Assembly: GCF_001905665.1 (NCBI RefSeq)
Contig: NZ_LIVX01000008.1
Span: 62,001-126,000 of the forward strand
Source of the DNA: Streptomyces sp. CB02261
GTDB lineage: Bacteria; Actinomycetota; Actinomycetes; Streptomycetales; Streptomycetaceae
Direction: 5' to 3'
DNA length: 64,000 nt
Part shown: positions 27,412-35,735 of the stretch, one piece after another
How the letters are laid out: every line of letters starts with the position of its first letter
Numbering within the stretch: the first letter of the stretch is position 1
The notes under the pieces: generated by a model
Seen by the model: only the letters and a program-made list of their open reading frames with translations
What the model was told of the DNA's origin: nothing
Database searches by the model: none
Position numbers and translations under genes: made by a program

Positions 27412-27449
27412 CGCCGGCCGGACAGGCTCCAGGGCCTGTCCGGCCGGCG
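27412..27449. terminator. terminator after the EF-G paralogue
   Basis: CGCCGGCCGGACAGGC pairs perfectly with GCCTGTCCGGCCGGCG: a 16-base stem with loop TCCAGG, starting 9 bases after the stop codon. It also lies before the end of the convergent anti-sigma-like gene. Confidence 0.92.
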
Positions 27450-27487
27450 CGGTCGCGCCGCTCAGGTCGGGGACTCGAAAGAGCGCC

Positions 27488-27964
27488 TCAGTGCTCGACC
27501 GCCTGTCGTCGGCGATCCGGACCGAGGTCGAGCTCGGCCCGTACGGTCTTCCCGACCGGTACGCGGTCGAGCACCTCCCACCGTGACGCCAGCGCCTCGA
27601 CGATGAGCAGGCCGCGCCCGCCCTCGCTGTCCAGGGCACGGACCGGGCCACCCGCCCCGGCGGACGGCCTGCGCTCGCCCCGCGTGTCGGAGACGTCGAC
27701 CCGGAGCCGCACCCCCGGCGTGTACGAGAGCCTCAGCTCGCAGTCCCGACCCGGTACCCGGCCGTGCGTCACGGCGTTGGCGGCGAGTTCGGCGACGAGC
27801 AGCCCGACGGTGTCGGAGGTGACGGAGCCGTACGGGAAGTCCCAGCGGTGCAGTTGGTGGAGAGCGAGCCGACGGGCGAGGCGTGCGCCTCGCGGGGTGG
27901 AGCTGAAGCGCTGGACGAACACACGTACGGTGACGGGCACTTCGCGGGTCACGGGGGAGGTCAT
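27488..27964 (-). CDS. HATPase_c anti-sigma factor-like ATP-binding protein
   Basis: 158 residues. The GHKL ATPase boxes are present: N box LLVAELAANAVTHG, G1 VDVSDTRGE and G2 GGRGLLIVEALASRW. The order and size match RsbW/SpoIIAB-type regulators, which hold a sigma factor or phosphorylate an anti-anti-sigma factor. Start at MTSPVTREVPVTVRVF. It is divergent from the HTH/DUF397 pair; this three-gene arrangement (AbaA-orfA-like ATPase, WhiJ-like HTH, small DUF397 protein) recurs in Streptomyces and is linked to developmental control. Confidence 0.9.
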   Translation of the reverse strand: MTSPVTREVPVTVRVFVQRFSSTPRGARLARRLALHQLHRWDFPYGSVTSDTVGLLVAELAANAVTHGRVPGRDCELRLSYTPGVRLRVDVSDTRGERRPSAGAGGPVRALDSEGGRGLLIVEALASRWEVLDRVPVGKTVRAELDLGPDRRRQAVEH

Positions 27965-28121
27965 GGGGCCAATGTGGCGCCGCGCAGAGCCGGTTACCAG
28001 GTCAGAAACCCGTACGCTGCGACAGCGTACGGGTTCACACTCTGGACGGTACCGGTCACTACCCGTGAGCATGGTCGCGTTCAGTGCGAGTGCGAGTGCA
28101 CGGGTGCGGGAGGTGGCCGGA

Positions 28122-28979
28122 GTGACGGACGAGGTTCCGGGCGAAGTGACGGACACGGCTCCATACGGAGGCGAGCCGGAGACGTCGGACAGCCTGAAGG
28201 CCTTCGGGGAGGTGGTCAAGGCCTTCCGTAGACGAGCCGGCCTCACACAGGAGCAGTTCGCCCCGATGGTCGGGTACTCGGTGCCGACGATCGCCTCGAT
28301 CGAGCAGGGCCGGCGTTTACCGTCCGCCGACTTCGTGGAGCGTGCGGAGCGGGTACTCGACGCGTTCGCGGTGATCCGGGCGGCGGCGAAGCACCTGGCA
28401 CGCAAGCCGGGGCTGGCGAGCTGGTTCCGCCAGTGGGCGAAGCTGGAGGCGGAGGCGGTGACGCTGTACACGTACGAGAACCGGTTGGTGCCGGGGCTGC
28501 TCCAGACGCCGGCGTATGCGAAGACGCTGTTCGACGAGCAGATTCCGGCGCTGGGGGACGACGAGATCGAGTCCCTCCTCACCACGCGCGTCGCGCGGAC
28601 GAAGCTCCTCACGGAACGCCCCCACACGATCTACAGCTTCATCGTCGAGGAGCATGTACTGCGCCGCCAGACGGGCGGCCCGGAGGTCATGCGGGACCAG
28701 ATCGATCACATCCTGGATCTCTGCTCCCGGCGCAACATCGACATTCAGGTCATGCCGCAGTCGCGCGGTCACCACGCGGGCCTCAACGGCCCACTGTGCC
28801 TCCTCGAAACCCAGGAGAACAGGTGGTACGCCTACTGCGAGGGCCAGGAGACGGGACAGCTCATCCCCGACGCCAAAGTAGTCAGCATCCTGCAGAAGCG
28901 ATATGCCAGGATGCGGGCACAGGCTCTTTCCGCAGAGGAGTCCGTGAGCCTGTTGCGGGAGATGCGAGGAGCAACATGA
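28122..28979 (+). CDS. WhiJ-like helix-turn-helix regulator with DUF5753 domain
   Basis: About 285 residues. An XRE-type HTH lies at residues 20-75 (VVKAFRRRAGLTQEQFAPMV, then PTIASIEQGRRLPS). The rest is DUF5753: WFRQWAKLEAEAVTLYTYEN, LVPGLLQTPAYA and the RNIDIQVMPQSRG block. I chose the GTG at 28122 because GGAGGT lies 7 bases upstream; the ATG at 28071 adds 17 residues but has no ribosome-binding site. The following DUF397 gene overlaps its stop codon (ATGA), so the two are translationally coupled and probably act together. Confidence 0.92.
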   Translation: MTDEVPGEVTDTAPYGGEPETSDSLKAFGEVVKAFRRRAGLTQEQFAPMVGYSVPTIASIEQGRRLPSADFVERAERVLDAFAVIRAAAKHLARKPGLASWFRQWAKLEAEAVTLYTYENRLVPGLLQTPAYAKTLFDEQIPALGDDEIESLLTTRVARTKLLTERPHTIYSFIVEEHVLRRQTGGPEVMRDQIDHILDLCSRRNIDIQVMPQSRGHHAGLNGPLCLLETQENRWYAYCEGQETGQLIPDAKVVSILQKRYARMRAQALSAEESVSLLREMRGAT

Positions 28980-29215
28980 GCACCACAGACCTGGCTTGGT
29001 TCAAGAGCAGCTACAGCAGCGGCGGCGACGGCGACTGCGTGGAAGTCGCCCTCTCCTGGCACAAGTCCAGCTACAGCAGTGGAAGCGGCGATAACTGCGT
29101 CGAGGTCGCCACCTGCCCCTCCACCGTCCACGTCCGCGACTCCAAGAACCCGGACGGGCCCCAGTTCGCCGTGGCGCCCGACGCCTGGACGGGGTTCCTC
29201 GCCCAGCTGGCCTGA
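28976..29215 (+). CDS. DUF397 protein with a duplicated core motif
   Basis: 79 residues. DUF397 proteins of 60-70 residues accompany WhiJ-like HTH regulators and are thought to modulate them. Here the motif W-x-K-S-S-Y-S-S-G occurs twice: WFKSSYSSGGDGDCVEVA and WHKSSYSSGSGDNCVEVA, followed by the normal end VHVRDSKNPDGPQFAVAP. The first copy has no C-terminal part, so this is an internal duplication of about 20 residues. AGGAGC precedes the ATG. Confidence 0.93.
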   Translation: MSTTDLAWFKSSYSSGGDGDCVEVALSWHKSSYSSGSGDNCVEVATCPSTVHVRDSKNPDGPQFAVAPDAWTGFLAQLA

Positions 29216-29298
29216 TTCGCGCGTCTGGCAGGATGCGTGTACCTGCCCTCCATCTCACCGGACGGGTGGGTACACGCACGACGCGAGGAGCGACACCC

Positions 29299-30084
29299 AT
29301 GAGCACCACCCCCGGCGGCTACCTCTCCGGCCTCTTCTCCCTCGACGGGCGCACCGCCCTCGTCACGGGCGGCAGCTCCGGGATCGGGCGTGCCATCGCC
29401 GGGGCCCTGGCGCGCGCCGGGGCGAGCGTCGTGATCGTCGCGCGCAAGGAGGCCGAACTCGTCGCGACCGTCGACGAGCTGACGGCCGACGGCTGTCGGG
29501 CCGCCTGGGTGAGCGGCGACCTGAGCACCCGTACGGGGATCACGGAGGTGGCCGAGCAGGCCGCCGCCGTCTTCGGGGAGCCCGACATCCTCGTCAACTC
29601 GGCGGGCGTCAACCTCCGTCCGCCGCTCGGCGAGCTGAGCGACGAGGTCTGGGACACGACCATGACCGTGAACCTGGAGGCGCCGTTCCTCCTGGGCCGG
29701 CGTTTCGGCCCCGGGATGGCGGAGCGGGGCTTCGGGCGGATCATCCACATCACCTCGCAGCAGGCGCACCGGGCCTTCGTGCAGAGCGGGGCGTACGGGG
29801 TGTCCAAGGGCGCTCTGGAGTCCCTGGCCCGTTCGCAGGCCGAGGCCTGGTCGCCGTACGGCGTCACCTGCAACACCCTGGTCCCCGGCTTCGTGATGAC
29901 CCCGCTCAACCAGCGCCTGTCGTCCGACCCGGAGAAGGTCGCGGCCCTCGCGGCCCGCACGATGGTCGGCCGGAACGGGCTCGCGGAGGACTTCGCGGGC
30001 GCGGCCGTCTTCCTGGCGAGTGCCTCGTCCGCGTACGTGACGGGCCAGTCCCTCTTCGTGGACGGCGGCTTCTCCGTCCACTGA
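29299..30084 (+). CDS. short-chain dehydrogenase/reductase
   Basis: 261 residues, a classical SDR. TGGSSGIGRAIA is the NAD(P) glycine motif, NSAGV stands at the NNAG position, and the catalytic Ser-Tyr-Lys set is ITSQQAHR with YGVSK. The closing YVTGQSLFVDGGFSVH is typical. VIVARKEAEL suggests NADP use through the Arg and Lys after strand 2, close to gluconate 5-dehydrogenase-like members. The ATG follows GAGGAG at 8 bases. It is a stand-alone gene before the kinase/phosphatase cluster. Confidence 0.93.
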   Translation: MSTTPGGYLSGLFSLDGRTALVTGGSSGIGRAIAGALARAGASVVIVARKEAELVATVDELTADGCRAAWVSGDLSTRTGITEVAEQAAAVFGEPDILVNSAGVNLRPPLGELSDEVWDTTMTVNLEAPFLLGRRFGPGMAERGFGRIIHITSQQAHRAFVQSGAYGVSKGALESLARSQAEAWSPYGVTCNTLVPGFVMTPLNQRLSSDPEKVAALAARTMVGRNGLAEDFAGAAVFLASASSAYVTGQSLFVDGGFSVH

Positions 30085-30248
30085 CCCCCCGTCTCCTTTC
30101 CTGCGCCCAGCGAGATCCGGCCATCACGTACCGCGGCGGGCCGACGGCTTTCGGTCATAGTTCGTGGAACCCCTGGCGGTCCACGCGGTGAGCACTTGAA
30201 TGGCCTCACGTGTGTACGGGGTGCGTACGGGAACAATCGGGGGAGTTC

Positions 30249-30644
30249 ATGGATCCGTTGACGGCCATCGCGGCAGCGGGCGTAGCGCTCGTGGTCAAGG
30301 GTGCTTTGGAAGCCACGGGGCAGGAGGCCGGGCGGAGCGGCTGGACCGGTGGGGCGCGGCTGATCGCCCGGATCCGGGAGCGTTTCCGCGGGGACGGCGA
30401 CGCCCAGGCCGCTCTGGAGCGCGTGACCGACACGCCGGACGACGAAACCGGCCAGCAGGACCTGGAGCGGATGCTCACGGCGCACATGCTGCGTGACCGT
30501 GACTTCGAGAGCGACATCCGGCGGATCGTCGACGAGGCCGTGGTGGCCGGGCGCGGTGGGCCGCAGGTCAGCGCCGCACTGATCAAGAACGCTCAGGTCT
30601 TCAACGAGAAGGTCGAGATCAAGGGCGACTGGAACGTCTCGTAA
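30249..30644 (+). CDS. small protein at the head of the kinase/phosphatase/vWA cluster
   Basis: 131 residues from an ATG with GGGGGAG at 4 bases. It begins with a hydrophobic helix (PLTAIAAAGVALVVKGALEA), continues with charged helices, and ends in a beta-like stretch, NAQVFNEKVEIKGDWNVS. The end resembles a stretch in the next protein (LALFNDTVSFGGGFHSG), so the two may share a short adaptor-like motif. I do not recognise a family. The first helix suggests membrane contact. It is 81 bases before the NTPase gene on the same strand and probably begins the operon. Confidence 0.78.
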   Translation: MDPLTAIAAAGVALVVKGALEATGQEAGRSGWTGGARLIARIRERFRGDGDAQAALERVTDTPDDETGQQDLERMLTAHMLRDRDFESDIRRIVDEAVVAGRGGPQVSAALIKNAQVFNEKVEIKGDWNVS

Positions 30645-30725
30645 CGACGTCCGTCCGTCCCTGCTCAGAGAAGGCGGCCGTGCTCGCGCCGTCCTTCGCC
30701 GACCCATCCCCGGAAGACCTGTGCC

Positions 30726-32978
30726 ATGAGCGAGGAACCCACCGCCGAGTCGTCGTCCGGCGGTACGAGTGACCGCTCCGATCCCGCCCCCGTGACGCCC
30801 GCCCCTTCCGACGCCCCGAAAGGCGCGTCGGAGGGTGAGGCGCGCTCGGGGCAGGCGGAGCAGGACGGCCCCGTCAGCGAGTCCGACGCCCTGCGTTCCC
30901 TCACGGAGGGCTCGGCGTCCGACGATGCCGAGCGTTCCGAGGCGCTGAAGGCCGGTGCCATCGCGGACCTGATCACGCAGCGCCTCAACGCCGACGCCTC
31001 CGGCACGCGGATCGGGACGCTGGCTCTCTTCAACGACACGGTCAGCTTCGGCGGCGGCTTCCACTCCGGAGGCGAGCGGCACGGCCGCCCCGCCCACCCG
31101 GGCGGCGGGTCCGTGCTGCCGCTCGGCGGCGCGGAACTGGTCGATCACACCGAGCTGTTCGTCCCGCCCGAGGGGTACGACTCCGCCCTCGGCGTCCTGT
31201 GCGAGCGACGGCTCCTCGTCCTGACCGGGCCGTCCGGCAGCGGTCGCGAGGCCGCCGCCGTCAACCTGCTCGCCGAGGCGCTCGTCCTGGGCGGCGCCGA
31301 CGGCGGCGGCACCTGCCACCGACTCCTCGACCCGGCGTCGGTGCTCGTGCCCGACTGGGAACCTCCGGTCAGGGACAGCGGATACCTGGTCGCCGTGGAG
31401 GACGGGGTGGCCGGCGCGCGGGACTTCGACGCGCTTCCGCGCAGGCTTCCGGCGGTCGTGGCCGCTCTGCGCGCCCACGGCTGCCACCTGGTCCTCACCG
31501 GCGGCCAGGACCTGGCGGTGGCCGTGCGCGGCGACGGCGCCGAGTCGGTGGCCGTGCACGCCCTCGCGCCCGTCGACCCGGTGGCCGTCCTCGAACGGCG
31601 GGTGCTCGGCCACGGCGGCGCGCCCGAGGCCCGTACCGAGCTGCGGGCGATGCTCGAGAGCGGCGGGGTCGTGGCCGCGCTGCGGGAGATGCCCGCGGCC
31701 CGGCACGCCGCGCGTCTCGCCGCCGACATCTCCGCGGGCCGGGACGTGGCCGCCGCGGCGGCCGCGCTGCGGGACCCGAGCGACCAGGTGCGGACGTGGT
31801 TCGACCGGCACCGGAACCCGGAGGCGGTGGCCTTCGCGCTGGCCGCCGCCGTCCTGGAGGACAGCGGCTACCTCACCGTGTCCGAGGCCGCCGTCAAGCT
31901 TCGGGCCGCGCTCGCGCTGCCCGAAGCCTCGCCGCCCGACGTCCGGTTCAGGGACCGGCTCGGCGACGAGCAGCAGTGGATCCGCCTCGACTCCGACGGG
32001 TTCGGGCCGCCCCGGGTGCGCTTCCGGAACGCGATGCTCGGCCAGGTCGTCCTGATCTACGCCTGGACCGGACTCGACGGCTGGCGCGAGCCCCTGCTCA
32101 CCTGGCTGCGCCGGCTCCTCGACCACAGCGACCTGGAGGTCCGCGCCCGCGCGGCCGTCGCCGCCGGGATCCTCGCCTGGGCCGACCACCACTACGCGGT
32201 GCACCGCTTCCTCACCACCTGGGCCGCCTCGGACTCCTGGCAGCTCCGCCAGGCCGCCGCGACGGCGCTCGGTGTGGCCGGGAGCCGGGACGACTCGGCG
32301 GAGGCCGTGTGGGAACTGCTGCACGGCTGGGCACGCGGCGGCAGCTCGGTCCGGCAGCGCCGTCTCGCCGGGACCGCCGCCAACACGGCGGGCGGGCTCC
32401 TCGGCCGGGAGGCGCCCGAGCGGGCGGTGGCCGTGCTGCACGACGCCCTCGACCGGGACGGCGACTGGGGCACACTGCCGTCGGTGGCCTGGGGCGGCGT
32501 CCACCTCGTCCACCAGGGCCGGGCCAGAGAACTCCTCGACGCCTATCTGGACTGGTCCGAGCCGCAGGACCTCTCCCCCATGGTCGTCAAGGCGCTCTCC
32601 GCGTTCCTCTTCGCGGCGGGACGCCCGTACGAACCGACGGGCGACGGACCGGTGGACGGCGTGCCCGGGGTGCCGCTGCTGCTGAGCGGCCTTCCCGACC
32701 ACGAGGACGCGATCGCGGAGCTGTGGGCGCGCGCGCTGGCCCGCCGCCCGATGCAGGACACGGCGCTCCTCGCCCTGCGCGACTGGATCGACGTCTACGC
32801 CGCCCGCGGCGGTCGGCGCACCCTCGAAGCCCTCAACCGCCTGCTGTGGGACATCTCGCGCAAGCGGGGCTCCCACCGCGAGCGACTGCTGTGGTGGCTG
32901 GACACCTGGGCGCGGGACCGCGAGGCACCCTCCCCCAACGCCGCGCTTCTCCACGCGGCCCTGGCCCGTACGACCTGA
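30726..32978 (+). CDS. STAND-like NTPase with alpha-helical repeats
   Basis: 750 residues. Residues 1-70 are disordered (Ser, Pro, Glu); residues of about 95-115 hold the LFNDTVSFGGG motif. The NTPase core begins near 155: the Walker A is LTGPSGSGREAA, with Arg174 in place of Lys, and the Walker B is YLVAVEDG (Glu225-Asp226). A sensor-like HLVLTGGQD follows. From about 430 to the end the sequence is helical, with HEAT-like stretches such as DLEVRARAAVAAGILAWADH and WQLRQAAATALGVAGSRDDS. This ATPase-plus-repeats form is common in signalling and immune-type NTPases. Without the Lys, nucleotide hydrolysis is doubtful but binding is possible. Confidence 0.85.
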   Translation: MSEEPTAESSSGGTSDRSDPAPVTPAPSDAPKGASEGEARSGQAEQDGPVSESDALRSLTEGSASDDAERSEALKAGAIADLITQRLNADASGTRIGTLALFNDTVSFGGGFHSGGERHGRPAHPGGGSVLPLGGAELVDHTELFVPPEGYDSALGVLCERRLLVLTGPSGSGREAAAVNLLAEALVLGGADGGGTCHRLLDPASVLVPDWEPPVRDSGYLVAVEDGVAGARDFDALPRRLPAVVAALRAHGCHLVLTGGQDLAVAVRGDGAESVAVHALAPVDPVAVLERRVLGHGGAPEARTELRAMLESGGVVAALREMPAARHAARLAADISAGRDVAAAAAALRDPSDQVRTWFDRHRNPEAVAFALAAAVLEDSGYLTVSEAAVKLRAALALPEASPPDVRFRDRLGDEQQWIRLDSDGFGPPRVRFRNAMLGQVVLIYAWTGLDGWREPLLTWLRRLLDHSDLEVRARAAVAAGILAWADHHYAVHRFLTTWAASDSWQLRQAAATALGVAGSRDDSAEAVWELLHGWARGGSSVRQRRLAGTAANTAGGLLGREAPERAVAVLHDALDRDGDWGTLPSVAWGGVHLVHQGRARELLDAYLDWSEPQDLSPMVVKALSAFLFAAGRPYEPTGDGPVDGVPGVPLLLSGLPDHEDAIAELWARALARRPMQDTALLALRDWIDVYAARGGRRTLEALNRLLWDISRKRGSHRERLLWWLDTWARDREAPSPNAALLHAALARTT

Positions 32979-33009
32979 GCGACACGCCCCGAGGAAGGGG
33001 GAGGAACCG

Positions 33010-34407
33010 GTGGAAGCACAGACCTACGATCCGGTGCTGTCCTACGAGGAGCTGCCCAAGTGGCGGCTGACGAGTCCCGTCCGGCCGCCGCGGCCCGGCC
33101 GCGCCCTGGTCCTGGTCAGGGACAGCGGCCCGTCCCTGACGATCCGCAGCGGTGAGGAGATACCGTCCTCGCGCTTCGGCGCGTACAGCGGGATGTACAC
33201 CGTCGACATGACCGAGCACCGGCTCGTGCTCGACATCCCGCTCCTCAGCCGCGACCCCACCTTCTCCTTCCGCAGCCGGGTCGACCTGGTGTGCCGGGTC
33301 GCGGACCCCGCCCAGGTCGTGTCGCGCGGCATCCGGGACATGAGCGCGACGCTCTTCGACTACCTCCGCAAGACGCTCCGCGAGGTCGCCCGGGACTACG
33401 ACATCGCCGACTTCCACCAGGCGGAACGGGCGTTGAACGGGACGGTGGCCGGGTTCACCGGCGACGACGCCGTGCGTCTGCGGAACGTGCACGTCGAACT
33501 CCTCGTCGACGAGGACGAGATCGCCACCAGCGGCCGCGCGTACCGGGACGTCGTCCGGGAGACCCGGCTCTCCGGGATGCGGCGCGGACGGCACCTGGAC
33601 ATGATCCGCAAGGAGGGCCTCGACGGTCTGATCGCCGAGATCATGGAGAAGGAGGGCCCCCGGGCCGCCCTCACCTGGATCGAGAAGAACGAGGCCGAGA
33701 AGCGCGAGGTGCGGCGCGAGATCATGCGCCTGGTCCTGGAGCGCGGCGACTCGGACCGGGAGCCGTTCGAGCAGGCCGAACTGGAACGGACCGTCCTGGA
33801 GGAGGTCCTGCGCGAGGGCGACGGCCTCTTCGACGGGGCCGCCCGGCGCGGCCGGCTGCGCGGCTCGCTCGCACGGGCCTCCGACCCGGCCCCCGCCCTT
33901 GAGCCCGCGCCCGAGAGCGGGCGCGAGCGCCGCGGGGCGCTGCGCGGCGAAGTGGTGCGGGAGGAGGCGGCGGGGGACGCGACTCGTCCCGGCGGGCGGG
34001 TGTCGGGGGCGTACGGCGAGGGGCGCACGGAAGGGTACGGCTCCGGCCGCCGCGCCGGACGGGCGGCGGACGCGGGCGGACGGGACCGGGACGCCGGGGT
34101 GTCGCGGGACGCCGGGCGCTCCGGGTACGCCGGGCGCTCCGGGCATGCCGGTCCGCCCGAGGACGAGCCGCTGCCGGACCCGCGCGAGGGGCGGGAGAGG
34201 TACCGGGACGGAGGGCCGTACCGGGACCGGGACCGGCCGGGTCCCGACCCGGGCGCGGACCGGGACCGCGAACGTGACGCGGACCGGCCGGGAGTCTCGT
34301 CGGCGTCCGGCGGACCGGCCGCGGAAGGGACGCCGCCCCGGGTGAGCAGGGTGCGGGGCACCACCAGGCGGGACACTCCTCGACCCGGACCCGACAGGGA
34401 GCGCTGA
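33010..34407 (+). CDS. charged protein with SPFH-like N-terminal half and disordered tail
   Basis: 465 residues from a GTG after GGGGAGGAA. Residues 20-170 form a beta-rich region (PGRALVLVRDSGPSLTIRSG, then VDLVCRVADPAQVV) and a long helical region with SATLFDYLRKTLREVARDYD, reminiscent of SPFH/stomatin-like folds, where a domain of this shape assembles rings. This is a form-based guess. Residues 210-290 are highly charged helix (EKNEAEKREVRREIMRLVLE). From 300 the tail is Arg/Gly/Asp/Pro-rich and disordered. The stop and the next start share one base (TGATG), which implies translational coupling with the phosphatase gene. Confidence 0.8.
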   Translation: MEAQTYDPVLSYEELPKWRLTSPVRPPRPGRALVLVRDSGPSLTIRSGEEIPSSRFGAYSGMYTVDMTEHRLVLDIPLLSRDPTFSFRSRVDLVCRVADPAQVVSRGIRDMSATLFDYLRKTLREVARDYDIADFHQAERALNGTVAGFTGDDAVRLRNVHVELLVDEDEIATSGRAYRDVVRETRLSGMRRGRHLDMIRKEGLDGLIAEIMEKEGPRAALTWIEKNEAEKREVRREIMRLVLERGDSDREPFEQAELERTVLEEVLREGDGLFDGAARRGRLRGSLARASDPAPALEPAPESGRERRGALRGEVVREEAAGDATRPGGRVSGAYGEGRTEGYGSGRRAGRAADAGGRDRDAGVSRDAGRSGYAGRSGHAGPPEDEPLPDPREGRERYRDGGPYRDRDRPGPDPGADRDRERDADRPGVSSASGGPAAEGTPPRVSRVRGTTRRDTPRPGPDRER

Positions 34408-35735
34408 TGGCAGATCACGACCACGGGGCACGGCACGCCGGGCCCCCGCACCACCCGGAGCGGTGGCCGCACGCACCCGTGTCCTCGGGACCGCCCGCGC
34501 CGCCGGGACCACCCCCGCCGCCGGGGCCTCCGGCCGCGGAACCGCTGAGGCACGCCGTACCGCCGCCCGCCTCCGTACCGTTCATCGGTCCGGGTCCCAT
34601 GGCCGCCGCCAGGCCGGCGGACGGGCCCCCCGCGCCGCCGGAACAGCCGGCTCCGGCCGACCGCGAGCTGCCGCGCCAGGCGATCTGGGCGACACGGGGA
34701 AAGATCAAGGGGCTGCACGCGCTCTCCGTGTGGACCGAGCAGGTTGCCGGTCACGGCGAGGACGCCGAGCCGTTCGTCGTCCACCACTGGGAGTCCCACC
34801 AGGGGATGATCGCCGTGTTCGACGGTCTGGGAGGCGCCGGCGCTGCCCCGGTCTGGGAGGGGCCGGACGGCCTCCGGCACACCGGCGCCTGGGTCGGGTC
34901 GCGGGTCGCGCGCCTCGCCACGGACTGCTGGTTCCGCGAGCTGGCACAGGGGAGGGACAGCCCCGAGAACCTGCACACCTACCTGAGCTGGTTCCTCTCC
35001 ATGGCACCCCAGCGGCGCAGCAAGATCGGCGGCACCATGCGCCGGCAACTGCCGACCACCCTCGCCGGAGTGCACTACCGCGTCCACGGCCCGCGGGGCA
35101 CGGTCGAGCTGCGCCCGCTGTGGACCGGCGACTCGCGGGCGTACGTGCTCACCCCGACCGGCGGACTGCAGGTCCTCACCCGGGACCACACCCACGAGAG
35201 CGACGCCCTCGAACTGCTCCGCAGCGATCCTCCGATGACCAACATCATCTGCGCGGACCGGGAGTTCACCGTCGACACGCAGCACCTCGCCTCGTTCGAC
35301 ATGCCCTGCGTCCTGATCGCGGCCACGGACGGCTACTTCGGCTATGTGCACACCCCGGCCGACTTCGAGCACCTGCTCCTCAGCACCCTGCGCCAGGCCG
35401 ACAACGAGTACGAGTGGGCCGATCTGCTCCGCCGCGGAGTCCAGGAGTACACGGGGGACGACGCCTCGCTCGCCCTGCTCGCCCTCGGGCACGGCGACTT
35501 CGCGAGCCTGGTCGCCACGTACGAGCAGCGGTTCTCCGAGCTGACCAGACGCCACCTCCGGGGCAGACCGGCCGCCCTCGACCGGACCGCCCCGGGCCCC
35601 GCCGACGGGGCCGCCGGGCAGGAGGACGACCGGGAGACCCACGCCCGCGTCCGCGCCTGGCAGGACCAGAGCTGGCAGACGTACCGCGCCGGATACGAGA
35701 CCTACCTGCCGTCCGCGGCCGAGGAGTACCGATGA
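34407..35735 (+). CDS. PP2C-family protein phosphatase
   Basis: 442 residues. The first 95 residues are Pro-rich linker. The PP2C core has the metal-binding Asp139 in AVFDGLGGAG, GDSRAY (Asp242), an ATDGYFG motif (Asp308-Gly309) and GDDASLAL (Asp351-Asp352), so the two-metal centre is intact. It should dephosphorylate Ser/Thr targets, most simply those of the kinase encoded next. Its last codon overlaps the kinase start by four bases (ATGA), so kinase and phosphatase are coupled. Confidence 0.93.
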   Translation: MADHDHGARHAGPPHHPERWPHAPVSSGPPAPPGPPPPPGPPAAEPLRHAVPPPASVPFIGPGPMAAARPADGPPAPPEQPAPADRELPRQAIWATRGKIKGLHALSVWTEQVAGHGEDAEPFVVHHWESHQGMIAVFDGLGGAGAAPVWEGPDGLRHTGAWVGSRVARLATDCWFRELAQGRDSPENLHTYLSWFLSMAPQRRSKIGGTMRRQLPTTLAGVHYRVHGPRGTVELRPLWTGDSRAYVLTPTGGLQVLTRDHTHESDALELLRSDPPMTNIICADREFTVDTQHLASFDMPCVLIAATDGYFGYVHTPADFEHLLLSTLRQADNEYEWADLLRRGVQEYTGDDASLALLALGHGDFASLVATYEQRFSELTRRHLRGRPAALDRTAPGPADGAAGQEDDRETHARVRAWQDQSWQTYRAGYETYLPSAAEEYR

